A DNA stretch of 64,000 nt from Roseovarius nitratireducens. GTDB taxonomy: Bacteria > Pseudomonadota > Alphaproteobacteria > Rhodobacterales > Rhodobacteraceae. Shown piece after piece: positions 39,573-48,204 of this stretch. A program made the position numbers and the translations under genes. The stretch is taken from assembly GCF_002925845.1 (NCBI RefSeq), contig NZ_PDNI01000087.1, positions 1-64,000 on the forward strand, in the 5' to 3' direction. A model generated the notes under the pieces. That model was not told the DNA's origin. It saw nothing but the letters and a program-made list of their open reading frames with translations, and searched no databases. Every line of letters starts with the position of its first letter. Within the stretch, counting starts at the first letter, position 1.

Positions 39573-40289
39573 TCATGCCTTTGGCGCACCCGCGTCGCGC
39601 AGCCGTTCGGCCAGCGCCGAGAGCGTGGCCGCGAGATCGGCTGGCAGCGGGCGGGGCAGCGTGGCGAGACGCGCGAGCGGCCCCGGCGCGGCGGCCATGT
39701 CGTCGGGCGGATCGTCGGGCAGATCCGGCAGCGAGGGCAGGGCGGGGGCCTGTGGGTCGGGGGCCGGTTCGGGCGCAGAGGCGGCTTCCGGTTCGGGCTC
39801 GGGTTCGGGCTCCGATCCAGGCTTTGTCGCTGTCTGCGGCTCCGGTGCGGGTTCTGGCTCGGTTTGCGGTTCTGGTTCGGGTTCTGCCGCGGTGGTGGGC
39901 TCAGGCTCAGGCTCTGGGTCGGAGGGTGGCTCTTGCGCGGTCGCGTCCTGCGGCGCGTCGGGGCGGGCGAAGCTGAGCACCTGCGCGACTGGCGTGGGTG
40001 TCGCCTGTTCTCCCTCGAACCCGGGCGAGAGCGCGGCGACGTGGCTTACCCCCTGTTCGCGCAGCATCTTCTGCACACCCTTGATGGTCATGCCCTCGTC
40101 GTGCAGCAGCACCTTGATCCCGCCGAGCAGCCGCATGTCGGCGGGGCGGTAGTAGCGTCGCCCGCCCGCGCGCTTGACCGGTTTCACCTGGGTGAACTTG
40201 CTCTCCCAGAAGCGCAGCACGTGGGCGGGCACCTCGAGCCAGTCTGCCACCTCGCTGATGGTGCGGAAGGCGTCGGCGGATTTGCCCAT
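39573..40289 (-). CDS. MerR family transcriptional regulator with Pro-Glu repeat region
   Basis: A 238-aa protein: N-terminal MerR winged helix ([20 protein letters not shown], then [20 protein letters not shown] and [19 protein letters not shown]), then a low-complexity region of Pro-Glu dipeptides (about residues 120-185), and a C-terminal helix with [15 protein letters not shown]-like spacing. No effector-binding domain or metal-ligand cysteines are seen. The gene sits directly behind ihfA, as is usual in alphaproteobacteria. Target genes unknown. Confidence 0.88.
   Translation of the reverse strand: MGKSADAFRTISEVADWLEVPAHVLRFWESKFTQVKPVKRAGGRRYYRPADMRLLGGIKVLLHDEGMTIKGVQKMLREQGVSHVAALSPGFEGEQATPTPVAQVLSFARPDAPQDATAQEPPSDPEPEPEPTTAAEPEPEPQTEPEPAPEPQTATKPGSEPEPEPEPEAASAPEPAPDPQAPALPSLPDLPDDPPDDMAAAPGPLARLATLPRPLPADLAATLSALAERLRDAGAPKA
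39740..39930 (-). repeat. Pro-Glu-coding low-complexity tract
   Basis: Imperfect short-period repeats (units such as GAACCC, GAGCCG on the coding strand) inside the MerR-type gene, giving (PE)n-like protein sequence. Such tracts vary in length between strains by slippage. Confidence 0.7.
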
Positions 40290-40303
40290 GTGCGGCGGTG
40301 TCC

Positions 40304-40606
40304 TCAGCGCTTGTTGCCGATCGCAACGCGATCCTTCATCAGGTGCGAGGGCCGGAAGGTGAGCACCCGGCGCGGCTTGATGGGGACTTCCTCGCCGGTC
40401 TTGGGGTTGCGGCCCACGCGGGCCGACTTGTCGCGTACCGAGAACGTGCCGAAGGAAGATATCTTGACCGGTTCGCCACGCGCCAGCGCGTCCGAGACGT
40501 GGGTAAGCACGCTCTCCACCATCTGGGACGCGTCGTTGCGCGACAGCCCCACTTCGCGGAATACCGCTTCGCTCAGGTCCATCCGTGTCAGTGTCTTGTT
40601 GGTCAT
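40304..40606 (-). CDS. ihfA: Integration host factor subunit alpha
   Basis: A 100-aa HU/IHF-fold DNA-bending protein. Seen: [40 protein letters not shown], and [20 protein letters not shown] containing the beta-ribbon arm with Pro for DNA intercalation. The alpha subunit is indicated by sequence and by the fabH-ihfA-MerR order. It lies 14 bases upstream of the MerR gene, so the two are probably cotranscribed. Confidence 0.95.
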   Translation of the reverse strand: MTNKTLTRMDLSEAVFREVGLSRNDASQMVESVLTHVSDALARGEPVKISSFGTFSVRDKSARVGRNPKTGEEVPIKPRRVLTFRPSHLMKDRVAIGNKR

Positions 40607-40716
40607 ACCGTCCCCGCATTTTTGCGGCTCAGTGTGCGGCGAAGCCCGTGCCGTGTCAATCGTGATGGTCCCGGGGACTGGGAGGTGGCGCGGATTTTTG
40701 CAGGCCGACGCGCGGT

Positions 40717-41691
40717 TTACCAGCGCATCACCACCGCGCCCCACGCCAGCCCGCCGCCGATCGCCTCGGACAAGACGATCTGCCCGGGGCGGATGCGCCC
40801 CTCGGCCACGCCCACCGAGAGCGCCAGCGGGATCGAGGCGGCGGAGGTGTTGCCGTGGTCCTGCACGGTGACGATGACGCGGTCCATCGACAGGCCCAGC
40901 TTCTTTGCGGTGCCCTGGATGATGCGGATATTGGCCTGGTGCGGCACGATCCAATCGACGTCCGGCCCGGTGAGGCCGACCTTGCCGAGCGCGGTCTCGG
41001 CGGTGGCGGCGAGTTTCTCGACGGCCTGCCGGAAGAGCGCGTTGCCCTGCATCCTGACTTTGCCCGCATCGCCAGTCGTCGATACGCCGCCATCGACGTA
41101 GAGCATGTCGCGGTAGCGCCCGTCGGAATTGAGATCGACCGAGAGGATGCCGCGATCGGCGTTGGTGCCGGTGCCCTCGGTGGCCCCGAGTACCAGAGCG
41201 CCGGCGCCGTCGCCGAACAGCACGCAGGTGGAGCGGTCGGACCAGTCCATGATGCGCGAGAACGTCTCGGACCCGATCAGCAGCAGCCGCTCGGCCTGGC
41301 CCGCGACGATCATCGCGTTGGCGGTGGCGAGCGCGTAGACGAACCCGGCGCAGACCGCCTGCACGTCGAAGGCGAAACCGTGGGACATGCCCAGCCCCTC
41401 CTGCACCATCGTGGCGACCGAGGGGAAGGTGAGGTCCGGCGTGGAGGTGGCGACGATCAGGCCGTCGATGTCGTCCGGTGTGAGCCCGGCATTGGCGAGG
41501 GCGGCGCGCGCGGCGTGGAGGGCGAGGGTGGAGGTGGTCTCGTCCTCGGCGGCGAAGTGGCGGCGCTCGATCCCCGAGCGCGAGCGAATCCACTCGTCCG
41601 TGGTGTCGAGGGTGGCCTCGAATTCGCTGTTTGGCACGATGCGGGCGGGCAGGTAGTGCCCGGTGCCGAGGGCCGTGGCGCGGCGGGTCAT
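40717..41691 (-). CDS. fabH: 3-oxoacyl-ACP synthase III
   Basis: Initiating ketoacyl synthase (324 aa) that condenses acetyl-CoA with malonyl-ACP. The catalytic triad is visible: Cys114 in [12 protein letters not shown], His in [10 protein letters not shown], and Asn in [14 protein letters not shown]. The opening [18 protein letters not shown] and [17 protein letters not shown] are typical. Start ATG overlaps the plsX stop by four bases, so plsX and fabH are coupled. Confidence 0.96.
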   Translation of the reverse strand: MTRRATALGTGHYLPARIVPNSEFEATLDTTDEWIRSRSGIERRHFAAEDETTSTLALHAARAALANAGLTPDDIDGLIVATSTPDLTFPSVATMVQEGLGMSHGFAFDVQAVCAGFVYALATANAMIVAGQAERLLLIGSETFSRIMDWSDRSTCVLFGDGAGALVLGATEGTGTNADRGILSVDLNSDGRYRDMLYVDGGVSTTGDAGKVRMQGNALFRQAVEKLAATAETALGKVGLTGPDVDWIVPHQANIRIIQGTAKKLGLSMDRVIVTVQDHGNTSAASIPLALSVGVAEGRIRPGQIVLSEAIGGGLAWGAVVMRW

Positions 41692-42827
41692 GGCGCGAGG
41701 TCTCCGTGGTTGTCGTCCCCGGTGTTGTCGTCCCCGGTGTCGTGTTGGTCGCCGTCGTCCTCGCGGTCGAGCGGGGCCGCGGCGGCGACGCGGGCGGCGA
41801 GCTTGGCGGTGAAGCCGGTCTGCGCGAGGTCGAAGGCGAGCTTTATCGCCGACGAAACGCCCGTGGCGTCCGCTGCGCCGTGCGACTTGACCACGGTGCC
41901 ATTCAGCCCGAGGAACACGCCGCCATTGGCGCGGCGCGGATCGACGCGTTTCTTCATCCGCCGAAGCGAGGTATAGGCCAGCAGTGCCGCCAGCCGCGAC
42001 AGCGGCGTGTAGGCGAAGGCCTCGCGCAGGAGGTCGGTGATCAGGTTGGCGATGCCCTCGCCGGTCTTGAGCGCGACATTGCCGGTGAAGCCGTCGGTCA
42101 CGATCACGTCGCAGCGCGTGCCGGGCAGGTCGCGCCCCTCGACGAAGCCCACGAACTCGAAATCCGCGTTCGCGGCATTGGCGGCGATCAGCTCATGCGC
42201 CTCGCGCAGCTCGGCGCGGCCCTTGTGTTCCTCGGTGCCCACGTTCAGCAGGCCGATGCGCGGGCGCTTGAGGCCAAAGCCGTTGCGCGCGTAGGACGCG
42301 CCCATCAGCGCGTATTGCATCAGGTCCTTGGCGTCGGCGCGGATATCCGCGCCGCCGTCGAGCATGATGTTGTGCTGTTGCGGGTTCTGCGAGGGCCACA
42401 TCACCGCGATGGCGGGGCGATAGATGCCCGGCAACTTGCGCAGGCGGATGACCGACATCAGCATCAGCGCGCCGGTATTGCCGCAGGAGACGCAGACCGT
42501 CGCCTCGCCTGCGCGCACCGATTCGAGCGCCGACCACATCGAGGTGTCGTGCCCGTGGCGCACCACCTGAGCGGGCTTGTCGGTCATCGACACGACCTCG
42601 GGCGCGTTGCGGATGGTGACCCGGTCGGTCAGTTCCCGGCGCCTGGCGACCAGCGGCGCGAGCGTGTCGCGCGGCCCGTGCAGGATGAATCCGATGCGCG
42701 GATTCTTGCTGGCGGATTGGGCCATGCCCGCCACCACGGCGGCGGGCCCCTCATCGCCGCCCATGGCGTCAATCGAGATCACGAAGCGCCCCGCGCCGGT
42801 CATGTCCTGATCGCCCTGAGCGCCCAT
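41688..42827 (-). CDS. plsX: Phosphate acyltransferase PlsX
   Basis: Makes acyl-phosphate from acyl-ACP for phospholipid synthesis (about 379 aa). Seen: [72 protein letters not shown] and [16 protein letters not shown]. The tail after [10 protein letters not shown] is an acidic Asp/Asn/Gly repeat unusual for the family. Start is uncertain between 42827 (GGGGG ten bases upstream) and 42803. Lies in the rpmF-plsX-fabH-ihfA cluster; its start is close to the rpmF stop. Confidence 0.94.
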   Translation of the reverse strand: MGAQGDQDMTGAGRFVISIDAMGGDEGPAAVVAGMAQSASKNPRIGFILHGPRDTLAPLVARRRELTDRVTIRNAPEVVSMTDKPAQVVRHGHDTSMWSALESVRAGEATVCVSCGNTGALMLMSVIRLRKLPGIYRPAIAVMWPSQNPQQHNIMLDGGADIRADAKDLMQYALMGASYARNGFGLKRPRIGLLNVGTEEHKGRAELREAHELIAANAANADFEFVGFVEGRDLPGTRCDVIVTDGFTGNVALKTGEGIANLITDLLREAFAYTPLSRLAALLAYTSLRRMKKRVDPRRANGGVFLGLNGTVVKSHGAADATGVSSAIKLAFDLAQTGFTAKLAARVAAAAPLDREDDGDQHDTGDDNTGDDNHGDLAP

Positions 42828-42852
42828 GCGGCCGATGCCCCCGAATAGTGTC

Positions 42853-43059
42853 TCAGGCGGCGTCGTCTTCCAGGTCGATATCGTCCACCATGGCGACGAC
42901 TTCGCGCTCTGCGTAGTGGCCACAGGCCGCGCAGACGTGGTGCGGGCGCTTCAACTCGCCGCAATTGGGGCATTCGTTGGGATTGCCCGCGGTGAGTGAA
43001 TCATGCGCGCGGCGATTGTTGCGGCGCGATTTCGAGACCTTGTTCTGTTGGACGGCCAT
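42853..43059 (-). CDS. rpmF: 50S ribosomal protein L32
   Basis: A 68-aa ribosomal protein with the basic opening [20 protein letters not shown] and a four-cysteine zinc ribbon ([18 protein letters not shown]), so this is the zinc-binding C+ form. An acidic tail ([10 protein letters not shown]) follows. First gene of the rpmF-plsX-fabH-ihfA-MerR cluster; a promoter is proposed at 43169-43196. Confidence 0.96.
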   Translation of the reverse strand: MAVQQNKVSKSRRNNRRAHDSLTAGNPNECPNCGELKRPHHVCAACGHYAEREVVAMVDDIDLEDDAA

Positions 43060-43145
43060 GTCACAACCTCAATTCCTGCGGGCCGGATCGGCCCATGTTT
43101 CACGGGTGTTCGCGGCTCTTAATCCTGACCGAGCCGCCGGTTCAA

Positions 43146-43187
43146 CCCCAAATTCCGGTGAGAGCGCGAAAATACAGAGATTTGGGG
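43146..43187 (-). repeat. 8-bp inverted repeat around the rpmF promoter
   Basis: CCCCAAAT (43146-43153) and ATTTGGGG (43180-43187), exact complements 26 bases apart. One arm lies in the promoter spacer and the other near the expected transcription start. Could be a spaced operator or chance. Confidence 0.4.
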
Positions 43188-43196
43188 CCGGGGCAA
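43169..43196 (-). promoter_or_regulatory. Putative promoter of rpmF-plsX-fabH
   Basis: Minus strand: TTGCCC (-35), 16-nt spacer, TATTTT (-10), about 110 bases before rpmF. It is the only good sigma70-like pair found in the 161-base gap. Confidence 0.5.
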
Positions 43197-43220
43197 GCGA
43201 TTCTTGGGATGGCTTCCGGC

Positions 43221-43814
43221 TCAGCCGGAGGGGCCGCTGTCATTGCCCTCGTCGTCGTCATTCCCGGCCAGCCGGTCGCGCAGTCCGGCGAGCCCGGCAA
43301 ACGGGCGGCGGGGCGCATCGTCATCGTCGTTTTCCGCCCCGTCGGGCGCGGCCGAGAGGGTGCCGAGTTCTGCCGCGTCGCTGCGCGGCCAGGGCGGCAG
43401 CGCCAGCGCCAGCGCCTCGGCGAGCACGGCATCGAGGTCGATCACCGCGCCCAGGGGCTCTATCGTGTCGTCCTCGGGCATCTCGATCTCGTCGACGGGC
43501 GCGGCCTCGGGCGGGGTGGCGTCGGGCGTGTAGCGGCGCGTCACGGTCTCGTCGATGCGGGTGGTCACCGGCGCGAGGGTGACGCCGCAGGGCTGCACGA
43601 CCGTCGCCCCGAGCGTGGCGCTGAGCAGCCAGTCGCGGGGGCCGTCGGGGGTGATCTCTCCCCTGAGGCTCAGTTTGCGCAGATCGAGGAGGTCGAGGCG
43701 CGCGGCCAGCGTCGCGCGCGCGGCCGCGTCGGGCACGATCTCGAAGCGGTGGCCGCCGTGCCGTGCGAGGCGCGGGACGGGGATACGGTGGGTGGAGCCG
43801 GTATCGGCGGACAT
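43221..43814 (-). CDS. YceD family protein (DUF177)
   Basis: A 197-aa protein related to YceD, linked in many bacteria to rpmF and 23S rRNA metabolism. Seen: FEIVPDAAARATLAARLDLL, the conserved Cys in TVVQPCGVTLAPV, and the acidic EIEMPEDDTIEPLGAVIDLD segment. The C-terminus is acidic (NDDDEGNDSG). It lies immediately upstream of rpmF on the same strand, the usual arrangement. Confidence 0.88.
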   Translation of the reverse strand: MSADTGSTHRIPVPRLARHGGHRFEIVPDAAARATLAARLDLLDLRKLSLRGEITPDGPRDWLLSATLGATVVQPCGVTLAPVTTRIDETVTRRYTPDATPPEAAPVDEIEMPEDDTIEPLGAVIDLDAVLAEALALALPPWPRSDAAELGTLSAAPDGAENDDDDAPRRPFAGLAGLRDRLAGNDDDEGNDSGPSG

Positions 43815-43904
43815 CGCGGCCTCTTGCTTTGAATTCTTGAACCCGGGGGCTGCATTGATGTAAGCGGGATAAAAGCCGCGAGCGGTGGTGACAAGAGGGC
43901 AGAG

Positions 43905-44363
43905 ATGACGGCGATTTCAATGCGAGTGCTGCGTGTCCTTGCCCTGTGTGGTCTCATCGGGGTGACCGCCTGCTCGGCCACCTACCAGAATCATGGCTAT
44001 GTCCCGCCCGAGAACGATCTCGAGAATCTGATCGTCGGCGTCGATACCCGCGCGACGGTGGACGATCTGATCGGGCCGCCCTCGGTCTCGGGGATGGTGG
44101 GTGATGGCGATTATTACTACGTCCGCTCGCGCAAGCGCACCTACATGATGCTGCGCCCGCAGGTGATCGAGCGCGAGGTACTGGCGATATCGTTCAACGA
44201 CGACGACACCATCGCCAATATCGAGAGATTCGGGCTGGAGGACGGACAGATCGTGCCGCTCTCGCGCCGGGTGACAGACAGCTCGGTGGTCAAGAACGGC
44301 TTCCTGCGGCAGGTGCTCAGCAATATCGGCGCGCTCAACCCAGAGCAACTGTTCGGCGAATAG
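43905..44363 (+). CDS. Outer membrane assembly lipoprotein, BamE/SmpA-like
   Basis: A 152-aa predicted lipoprotein: signal peptide with lipobox GVTAC, lipidated Cys at residue 23, then a SmpA/OmlA domain (NLIVGVDTRATVDDLIGPPS, FNDDDTIANIERFGLEDG) of the BamE fold, which helps the BAM complex insert outer-membrane proteins. AGAGGG precedes ATG 43905; an internal ATG at 43920 is also possible. It is divergent from the YceD gene, a common arrangement in this order. Confidence 0.88.
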   Translation: MTAISMRVLRVLALCGLIGVTACSATYQNHGYVPPENDLENLIVGVDTRATVDDLIGPPSVSGMVGDGDYYYVRSRKRTYMMLRPQVIEREVLAISFNDDDTIANIERFGLEDGQIVPLSRRVTDSSVVKNGFLRQVLSNIGALNPEQLFGE

Positions 44364-44449
44364 CGCGCGCGCCGCATTGTCTTGGAGATGTCACGCGCCG
44401 GGTGCAGGAGGTATCGCCGGGGGGCGAGCGGCCGCGTGGAGACGGTGAC

Positions 44450-45187
44450 ATGAGAGAGATCCGGCAGGGGCGCTACGTGGCTCGGCTGGCGCGCGGTCCC
44501 GGGGACGTCGCCCGCGCCCAGGCGCTGCGCGCCGAGGCGTTTCTGGGGAATGCCGGAGGCTGCGACGCCGATGCCCATGACGCGGCGTGCCTGCACCTGC
44601 TGGTCGAGGAGGCGCGGGGCGGGCGGCTGGTGTGCTGTTTCCGGGTGCTGCTGCTGGAGGACGGGGCCGGGATTGCGCGCAGCTATTCGGCGCAATTCTA
44701 TGAATTATCGGCACTGGCGGCGTTCGAGGGGCGGATGGCCGAGATGGGGCGATTCTGCATCCGGCCCGGGCTGACCGATCCGGACATCCTGCGCGTGGCG
44801 TGGGCGGCGATGACGCGGCTGGTGGACGAGCACGGGGTGGCGATGCTGTTTGGCTGTTCGTCTTTCAAGGGGGTGGAGACTGCCCCGTATCTCGATTCTT
44901 TTGCGGTGCTGGGGGCGCGGCACCTGGCGCCGCGGCGGTGGTGGCCGCGGGTCAAGGCGCCCGCCGTGTTCCGCTTTGCCGAGCGATTGAAACGGTACAA
45001 GCCCGACCTCAAGGAAGCGATGCGGCATATGCCGCCCTTGCTGCGAACCTACCTGATGATGGGCGGCTGGGTGAGCGATCACGCGGTGATCGACCGGCAG
45101 ATGGACACGCTGCACGTCTTTACCGGGGTCGAGATCGGAGCAATCCCGGCGGCGCGGGCGCGGCTGCTGCGGGCGCTGGCGGGGTGA
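44450..45187 (+). CDS. olsB: Ornithine-acyl-ACP N-acyltransferase (OlsB-like)
   Basis: A 245-aa GNAT-fold acyltransferase of the hemolysin/OlsB type, which makes lyso-ornithine lipid. Seen: RGPGDVARAQALRAEAFLG, FRVLLLEDGAGIARSYSAQF, and MAEMGRFCIRPG followed by DPDILRVAWAAM, the family core. The second enzyme, OlsA, is often adjacent in this family but is not here; an ABC-F gene follows instead. Start at ATG 44450 (GGAG upstream); a GTG at 44402 would add 16 unlikely residues. Confidence 0.85.
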   Translation: MREIRQGRYVARLARGPGDVARAQALRAEAFLGNAGGCDADAHDAACLHLLVEEARGGRLVCCFRVLLLEDGAGIARSYSAQFYELSALAAFEGRMAEMGRFCIRPGLTDPDILRVAWAAMTRLVDEHGVAMLFGCSSFKGVETAPYLDSFAVLGARHLAPRRWWPRVKAPAVFRFAERLKRYKPDLKEAMRHMPPLLRTYLMMGGWVSDHAVIDRQMDTLHVFTGVEIGAIPAARARLLRALAG

Positions 45188-45225
45188 GGCTTGACTGTGG
45201 CGGGGCCGCGGGATAGCCCGCGCGC

Positions 45226-47049
45226 ATGGCCCGTGCCCCGCTTTTGCAACTCACCGATATCTCGCTCACTTTTGGCGGCGCACCGCTGTTCGCCGACCTG
45301 TCGCTGGTGGTGCAGCCCGGCGACCGGGTGGCATTGGTGGGGCGGAACGGATCGGGAAAATCCACGCTGATGAAGGTGATGGCCGGGCTGGTGGAGCCCG
45401 ACCGGGGCGTGCGCGTCGTCTCGCCGGGCGTGAGCGTGGGCTACATGGAGCAGGAACCGGCGATGGCCGGCTTTGCCACGCTGGGTGATTTCGCCGCGAG
45501 CGCGCTGGCGCCGGGCGAGGAATACCGGGTGGAGATGGCGGGCGAGGGGCTGAAATTCGACCCCGCGCGGCCGGTCGAGACCGCCTCGGGCGGGGAACGG
45601 CGGCGCGCGGCGCTGGCCAAGCTGATGGCCGAGGCGCCGGAGCTGATGCTGCTCGACGAGCCGACCAACCATCTCGATATCGAGGCGATCGGCTGGCTGG
45701 AAGAGCAGTTGAAGGCCACGCGAAAGGGCTTTGTTCTCATCAGCCACGACCGCGCCTTCTTGCGTGAACTTAGCCGTGCAACTCTTTGGATTGACCGGGG
45801 AATGACGCGGCGGCAGGAGCGGGGTTTCGCGCATTTCGAGGAATGGCGCGACAAGCTCTGGGAGGAAGAGGACCAGCAGCGCCACAAGCTCGACCGCAAG
45901 ATCAAGGCCGAGGCCCGCTGGGCCGTGGAGGGCATCAGCGCGCGGCGCAAGCGCAACCAGGGGCGGGTGCGCGCATTGCAGGCGCTGCGCGAGGAACGGC
46001 GCAACCAGATCAAGCGGCAGGGCACGGCGGCAATGGCGCTGGAGAGCGGCCCGAATTCCGGTCGCAAGGTGATCGAAGCCAATGATATTTCAAAGGCTTA
46101 CGATGACAAGCTCATCTTGAGGCCGTTCAGCCTGCGGATCATGCGGGGCGAGCGCGTGGCGTTTGTCGGGCCCAATGGGGTGGGCAAGACGACGCTCTTG
46201 AAGATGCTGATGGGCGAGGTGGCCCCCGACAGCGGCACGGTCACGCATGGCACCAACCTGGTGCCGGCGGTGTTCGACCAGGCGCGTGCGCGGCTCGACC
46301 CCGAGATGACGCTGTGGGAGAGCCTGACGGGTGACGCGGAGATGCGTGTCGCGGGCCAGGCGGACCAGGTGCTGGTGCGTGGGCAGCCGCGCCACGTGGT
46401 CGGGTATCTCAAGGATTTCCTGTTCGACGAGCGACAGGCGCGCGCGCCGGTCAAGTCATTGTCGGGCGGGGAAAAAGCGCGGCTCTTGCTGGCGCGGATC
46501 ATGGCGCGGGAGAGCAACGTACTGGTGCTCGACGAGCCGACCAACGATCTCGATATCGAGACGCTGGATTTGCTGCAGGAATTGCTCGACGATTACGCGG
46601 GGACCGTTCTGCTGGTGAGCCACGACCGCGATTTCCTTGACCGGGTGGCGAGCACCACCATCGCCATGGAGGGCGACGGCCGCGCAACCGCCTATGCCGG
46701 TGGCTGGAGCGATTATCGCGCGCAACGCGGTGGCGCGAAGGGAAGCGATGACACTGCGAAAAAGAGCGTGAAAACAACGCAGAAGAACGCGGAGTTGAAG
46801 CAGGAAGCCAAGCCTGTAAGGCTGAGCTTTACCGAGGCGCACCGGCTGGAGGAGTTGCCCGGGCAGATCGAGCGGCTGGAGGCGGAGATCGCCAAGCTGG
46901 AGGAGCTGTTGGCCGATCCCGATCTCTATAGTCGCGAGCCGGTCAAGTTCCGCCGCGCGACCGAGGCGCTGACCGCGCGGCAAAAGGCGCTGGCCGAGGC
47001 CGAGGAGGAGTGGCTGTCGCTCGCCGAGAAGGCCGAGGCAACGGGCTGA
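45226..47049 (+). CDS. ABC-F family ATPase (Uup-like)
   Basis: A 607-aa cytosolic protein with two ABC cassettes and no membrane domain. Cassette 1: Walker A GRNGSGKST, signature ASGGERRRAAL, Walker B LMLLDEPTNHLD. The linker WAVEGISARRKRNQGRVRAL separates it from cassette 2: GPNGVGKTT, LSGGEKARLLL, VLVLDEPTNDLD. A C-terminal coiled coil (about residues 525-600) matches the Uup DNA/ribosome-binding type. ABC-F proteins act on ribosomes. Complete. Confidence 0.93.
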   Translation: MARAPLLQLTDISLTFGGAPLFADLSLVVQPGDRVALVGRNGSGKSTLMKVMAGLVEPDRGVRVVSPGVSVGYMEQEPAMAGFATLGDFAASALAPGEEYRVEMAGEGLKFDPARPVETASGGERRRAALAKLMAEAPELMLLDEPTNHLDIEAIGWLEEQLKATRKGFVLISHDRAFLRELSRATLWIDRGMTRRQERGFAHFEEWRDKLWEEEDQQRHKLDRKIKAEARWAVEGISARRKRNQGRVRALQALREERRNQIKRQGTAAMALESGPNSGRKVIEANDISKAYDDKLILRPFSLRIMRGERVAFVGPNGVGKTTLLKMLMGEVAPDSGTVTHGTNLVPAVFDQARARLDPEMTLWESLTGDAEMRVAGQADQVLVRGQPRHVVGYLKDFLFDERQARAPVKSLSGGEKARLLLARIMARESNVLVLDEPTNDLDIETLDLLQELLDDYAGTVLLVSHDRDFLDRVASTTIAMEGDGRATAYAGGWSDYRAQRGGAKGSDDTAKKSVKTTQKNAELKQEAKPVRLSFTEAHRLEELPGQIERLEAEIAKLEELLADPDLYSREPVKFRRATEALTARQKALAEAEEEWLSLAEKAEATG

Positions 47050-47082
47050 TTTTTTCGCTGTAGCCCGGTCGGTTGCGCGGAT

Positions 47083-47880
47083 ATGCTCGGGCGCATGAGC
47101 AGTTCGGATCGCAGCCTGCACGACAGTGTCCGCCTCCTCTACGAGGGGCGCTCGAAACGCGCGACGCGGTTTCGCTATGCGCTCTTGGCGTTCGACGTGG
47201 CGAGCATCGTGTTCTTTCTGTCGACCGCGACCCTGCCCCTGACGCCCGCGCTGCTGCTGGCCGACATGGCGGTGGCCGCCGTGATCTCGGCGGATTTCCT
47301 GTGCCGTCTGTGGATCGCCGAGAACCGGTGGCGGCACCTGCGGCAGCTTTACGTTCTGGTGGATATCGTGGTGCTCGCCTCGCTTCTGGCGGTACCGGTG
47401 CTGGGGCAGGGATGGGCGGCGCTGCGGCTGCTGCGCGCGTTGCGGCTGGTGCATTCCTATCACCTGTTGCGCGACCTGCGGCGCGACTGGCGCTTCTTCC
47501 GGCTGCACGAGGACGCGATCCTCGCTACGGCCAACCTACTGGTGTTCATCTTTGCCATGACGGCGCTTGTGCTGCTGCTGCGCGGCGGGCGCGAGCCGGG
47601 GCTCGAGACCTATGTGGACGCGCTCTATTTCACCGTCACGACGCTGACGACGACGGGATATGGCGACATTCTCATGACCACCTGGTCCGGGCGGCTGCTG
47701 GCGGTCGGGATCATGATCGTCGGCGTGGGGCTGTTCCTGCGGCTGGCGCGGGCCATCTTCATGCCCTCGAAAGTGCGCCACAAATGCCCGGAATGCGGGC
47801 TGTTGAAGCACGACCCCGACGCGATCCATTGCAAGCATTGCGGGATCGAGCTGAAGATCGAGACGGAGGGCGCGCAGTAG
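47083..47880 (+). CDS. Potassium channel-like ion transporter with C-terminal zinc ribbon
   Basis: A 265-aa six-helix voltage-gated-type channel. Seen: S1-S4 with an Arg-rich S4-like stretch (residues about 115-137, LRLLRALRLVHSYHLLRDL), a pore helix and selectivity filter TTGYGD at 190-195 diagnostic of K+ selectivity, then S6. After S6 comes an unusual zinc ribbon: Cys235, Cys238, Cys250, Cys253 (CPECGLLKHDPDAIHCKHCG). The ribbon may sense zinc or redox or mediate assembly; that is inference. Start 47083, or 47095 (MSSSDRSLH). Confidence 0.85.
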   Translation: MLGRMSSSDRSLHDSVRLLYEGRSKRATRFRYALLAFDVASIVFFLSTATLPLTPALLLADMAVAAVISADFLCRLWIAENRWRHLRQLYVLVDIVVLASLLAVPVLGQGWAALRLLRALRLVHSYHLLRDLRRDWRFFRLHEDAILATANLLVFIFAMTALVLLLRGGREPGLETYVDALYFTVTTLTTTGYGDILMTTWSGRLLAVGIMIVGVGLFLRLARAIFMPSKVRHKCPECGLLKHDPDAIHCKHCGIELKIETEGAQ

Positions 47881-48021
47881 GGCTGGCGGGGCGTCGGGAG
47901 GTCATGGCGTCAGGCCCGGGGAAGACGGGGCGTGGCGCGGAGGGCCGGGTGTTGTGGTTGGCCTTTAGCCGCCGTTGCAGTGAGCCGCGTCATCGCATGT
48001 CCGCGGGCAGGCGATCCAACG

Positions 48022-48059
48022 GTTTTTCAGGGCACTTTATTTCTGCTTTCCCGAAAAAC
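48022..48059. terminator. Hairpin, candidate terminator of the channel gene
   Basis: GTTTTTC (48022-48028) with GAAAAAC (48053-48059), extended by GGG/CCC inside and an AT-rich 17-nt loop. No separate T-run, but the stem itself is U-rich on either strand. Confidence 0.45.
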
Positions 48060-48087
48060 ATGCAATCGGCGCGCTAGCTTAGCCAAA

Positions 48088-48114
48088 TCGCCTGTCCGGG
48101 GGGCGGACAGGCGA
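48088..48114 (-). terminator. Hairpin, candidate terminator of the GlxA-type gene
   Basis: Perfect 10-bp stem TCGCCTGTCC/GGACAGGCGA with a 7-nt loop. On the minus strand it is followed by TTTGGC. Its location 90 bases past the GlxA regulator stop fits a terminator. Confidence 0.5.
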
Positions 48115-48204
48115 TGGCGCGGCGGCCTTCGGCCTTGATTCCGCGCCGGGACCAGATGGTCCAACGTCCGCTCAAGGCCGATACCGCCCCCGCGCCCCGC
48201 CGCG

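Larger units (their letters stand above)
47881..48204. other. Convergent gap between channel gene and GlxA regulator gene
   Basis: A 324-base interval at the facing 3' ends of two genes. No credible coding frame. It holds two strong hairpins (48022-48059 and 48088-48114), probably the terminators of the two genes. Confidence 0.5.

Noticed and set aside
39740-39930. Short tandem repeats, possibly CRISPR-like
   Set aside because: The period is 6 bases without spacers and lies in frame in a coding sequence, giving Pro-Glu runs.
45188-45225. Possible olsA after olsB
   Set aside because: The gap is only 38 bases and the next gene is an ABC-F ATPase.
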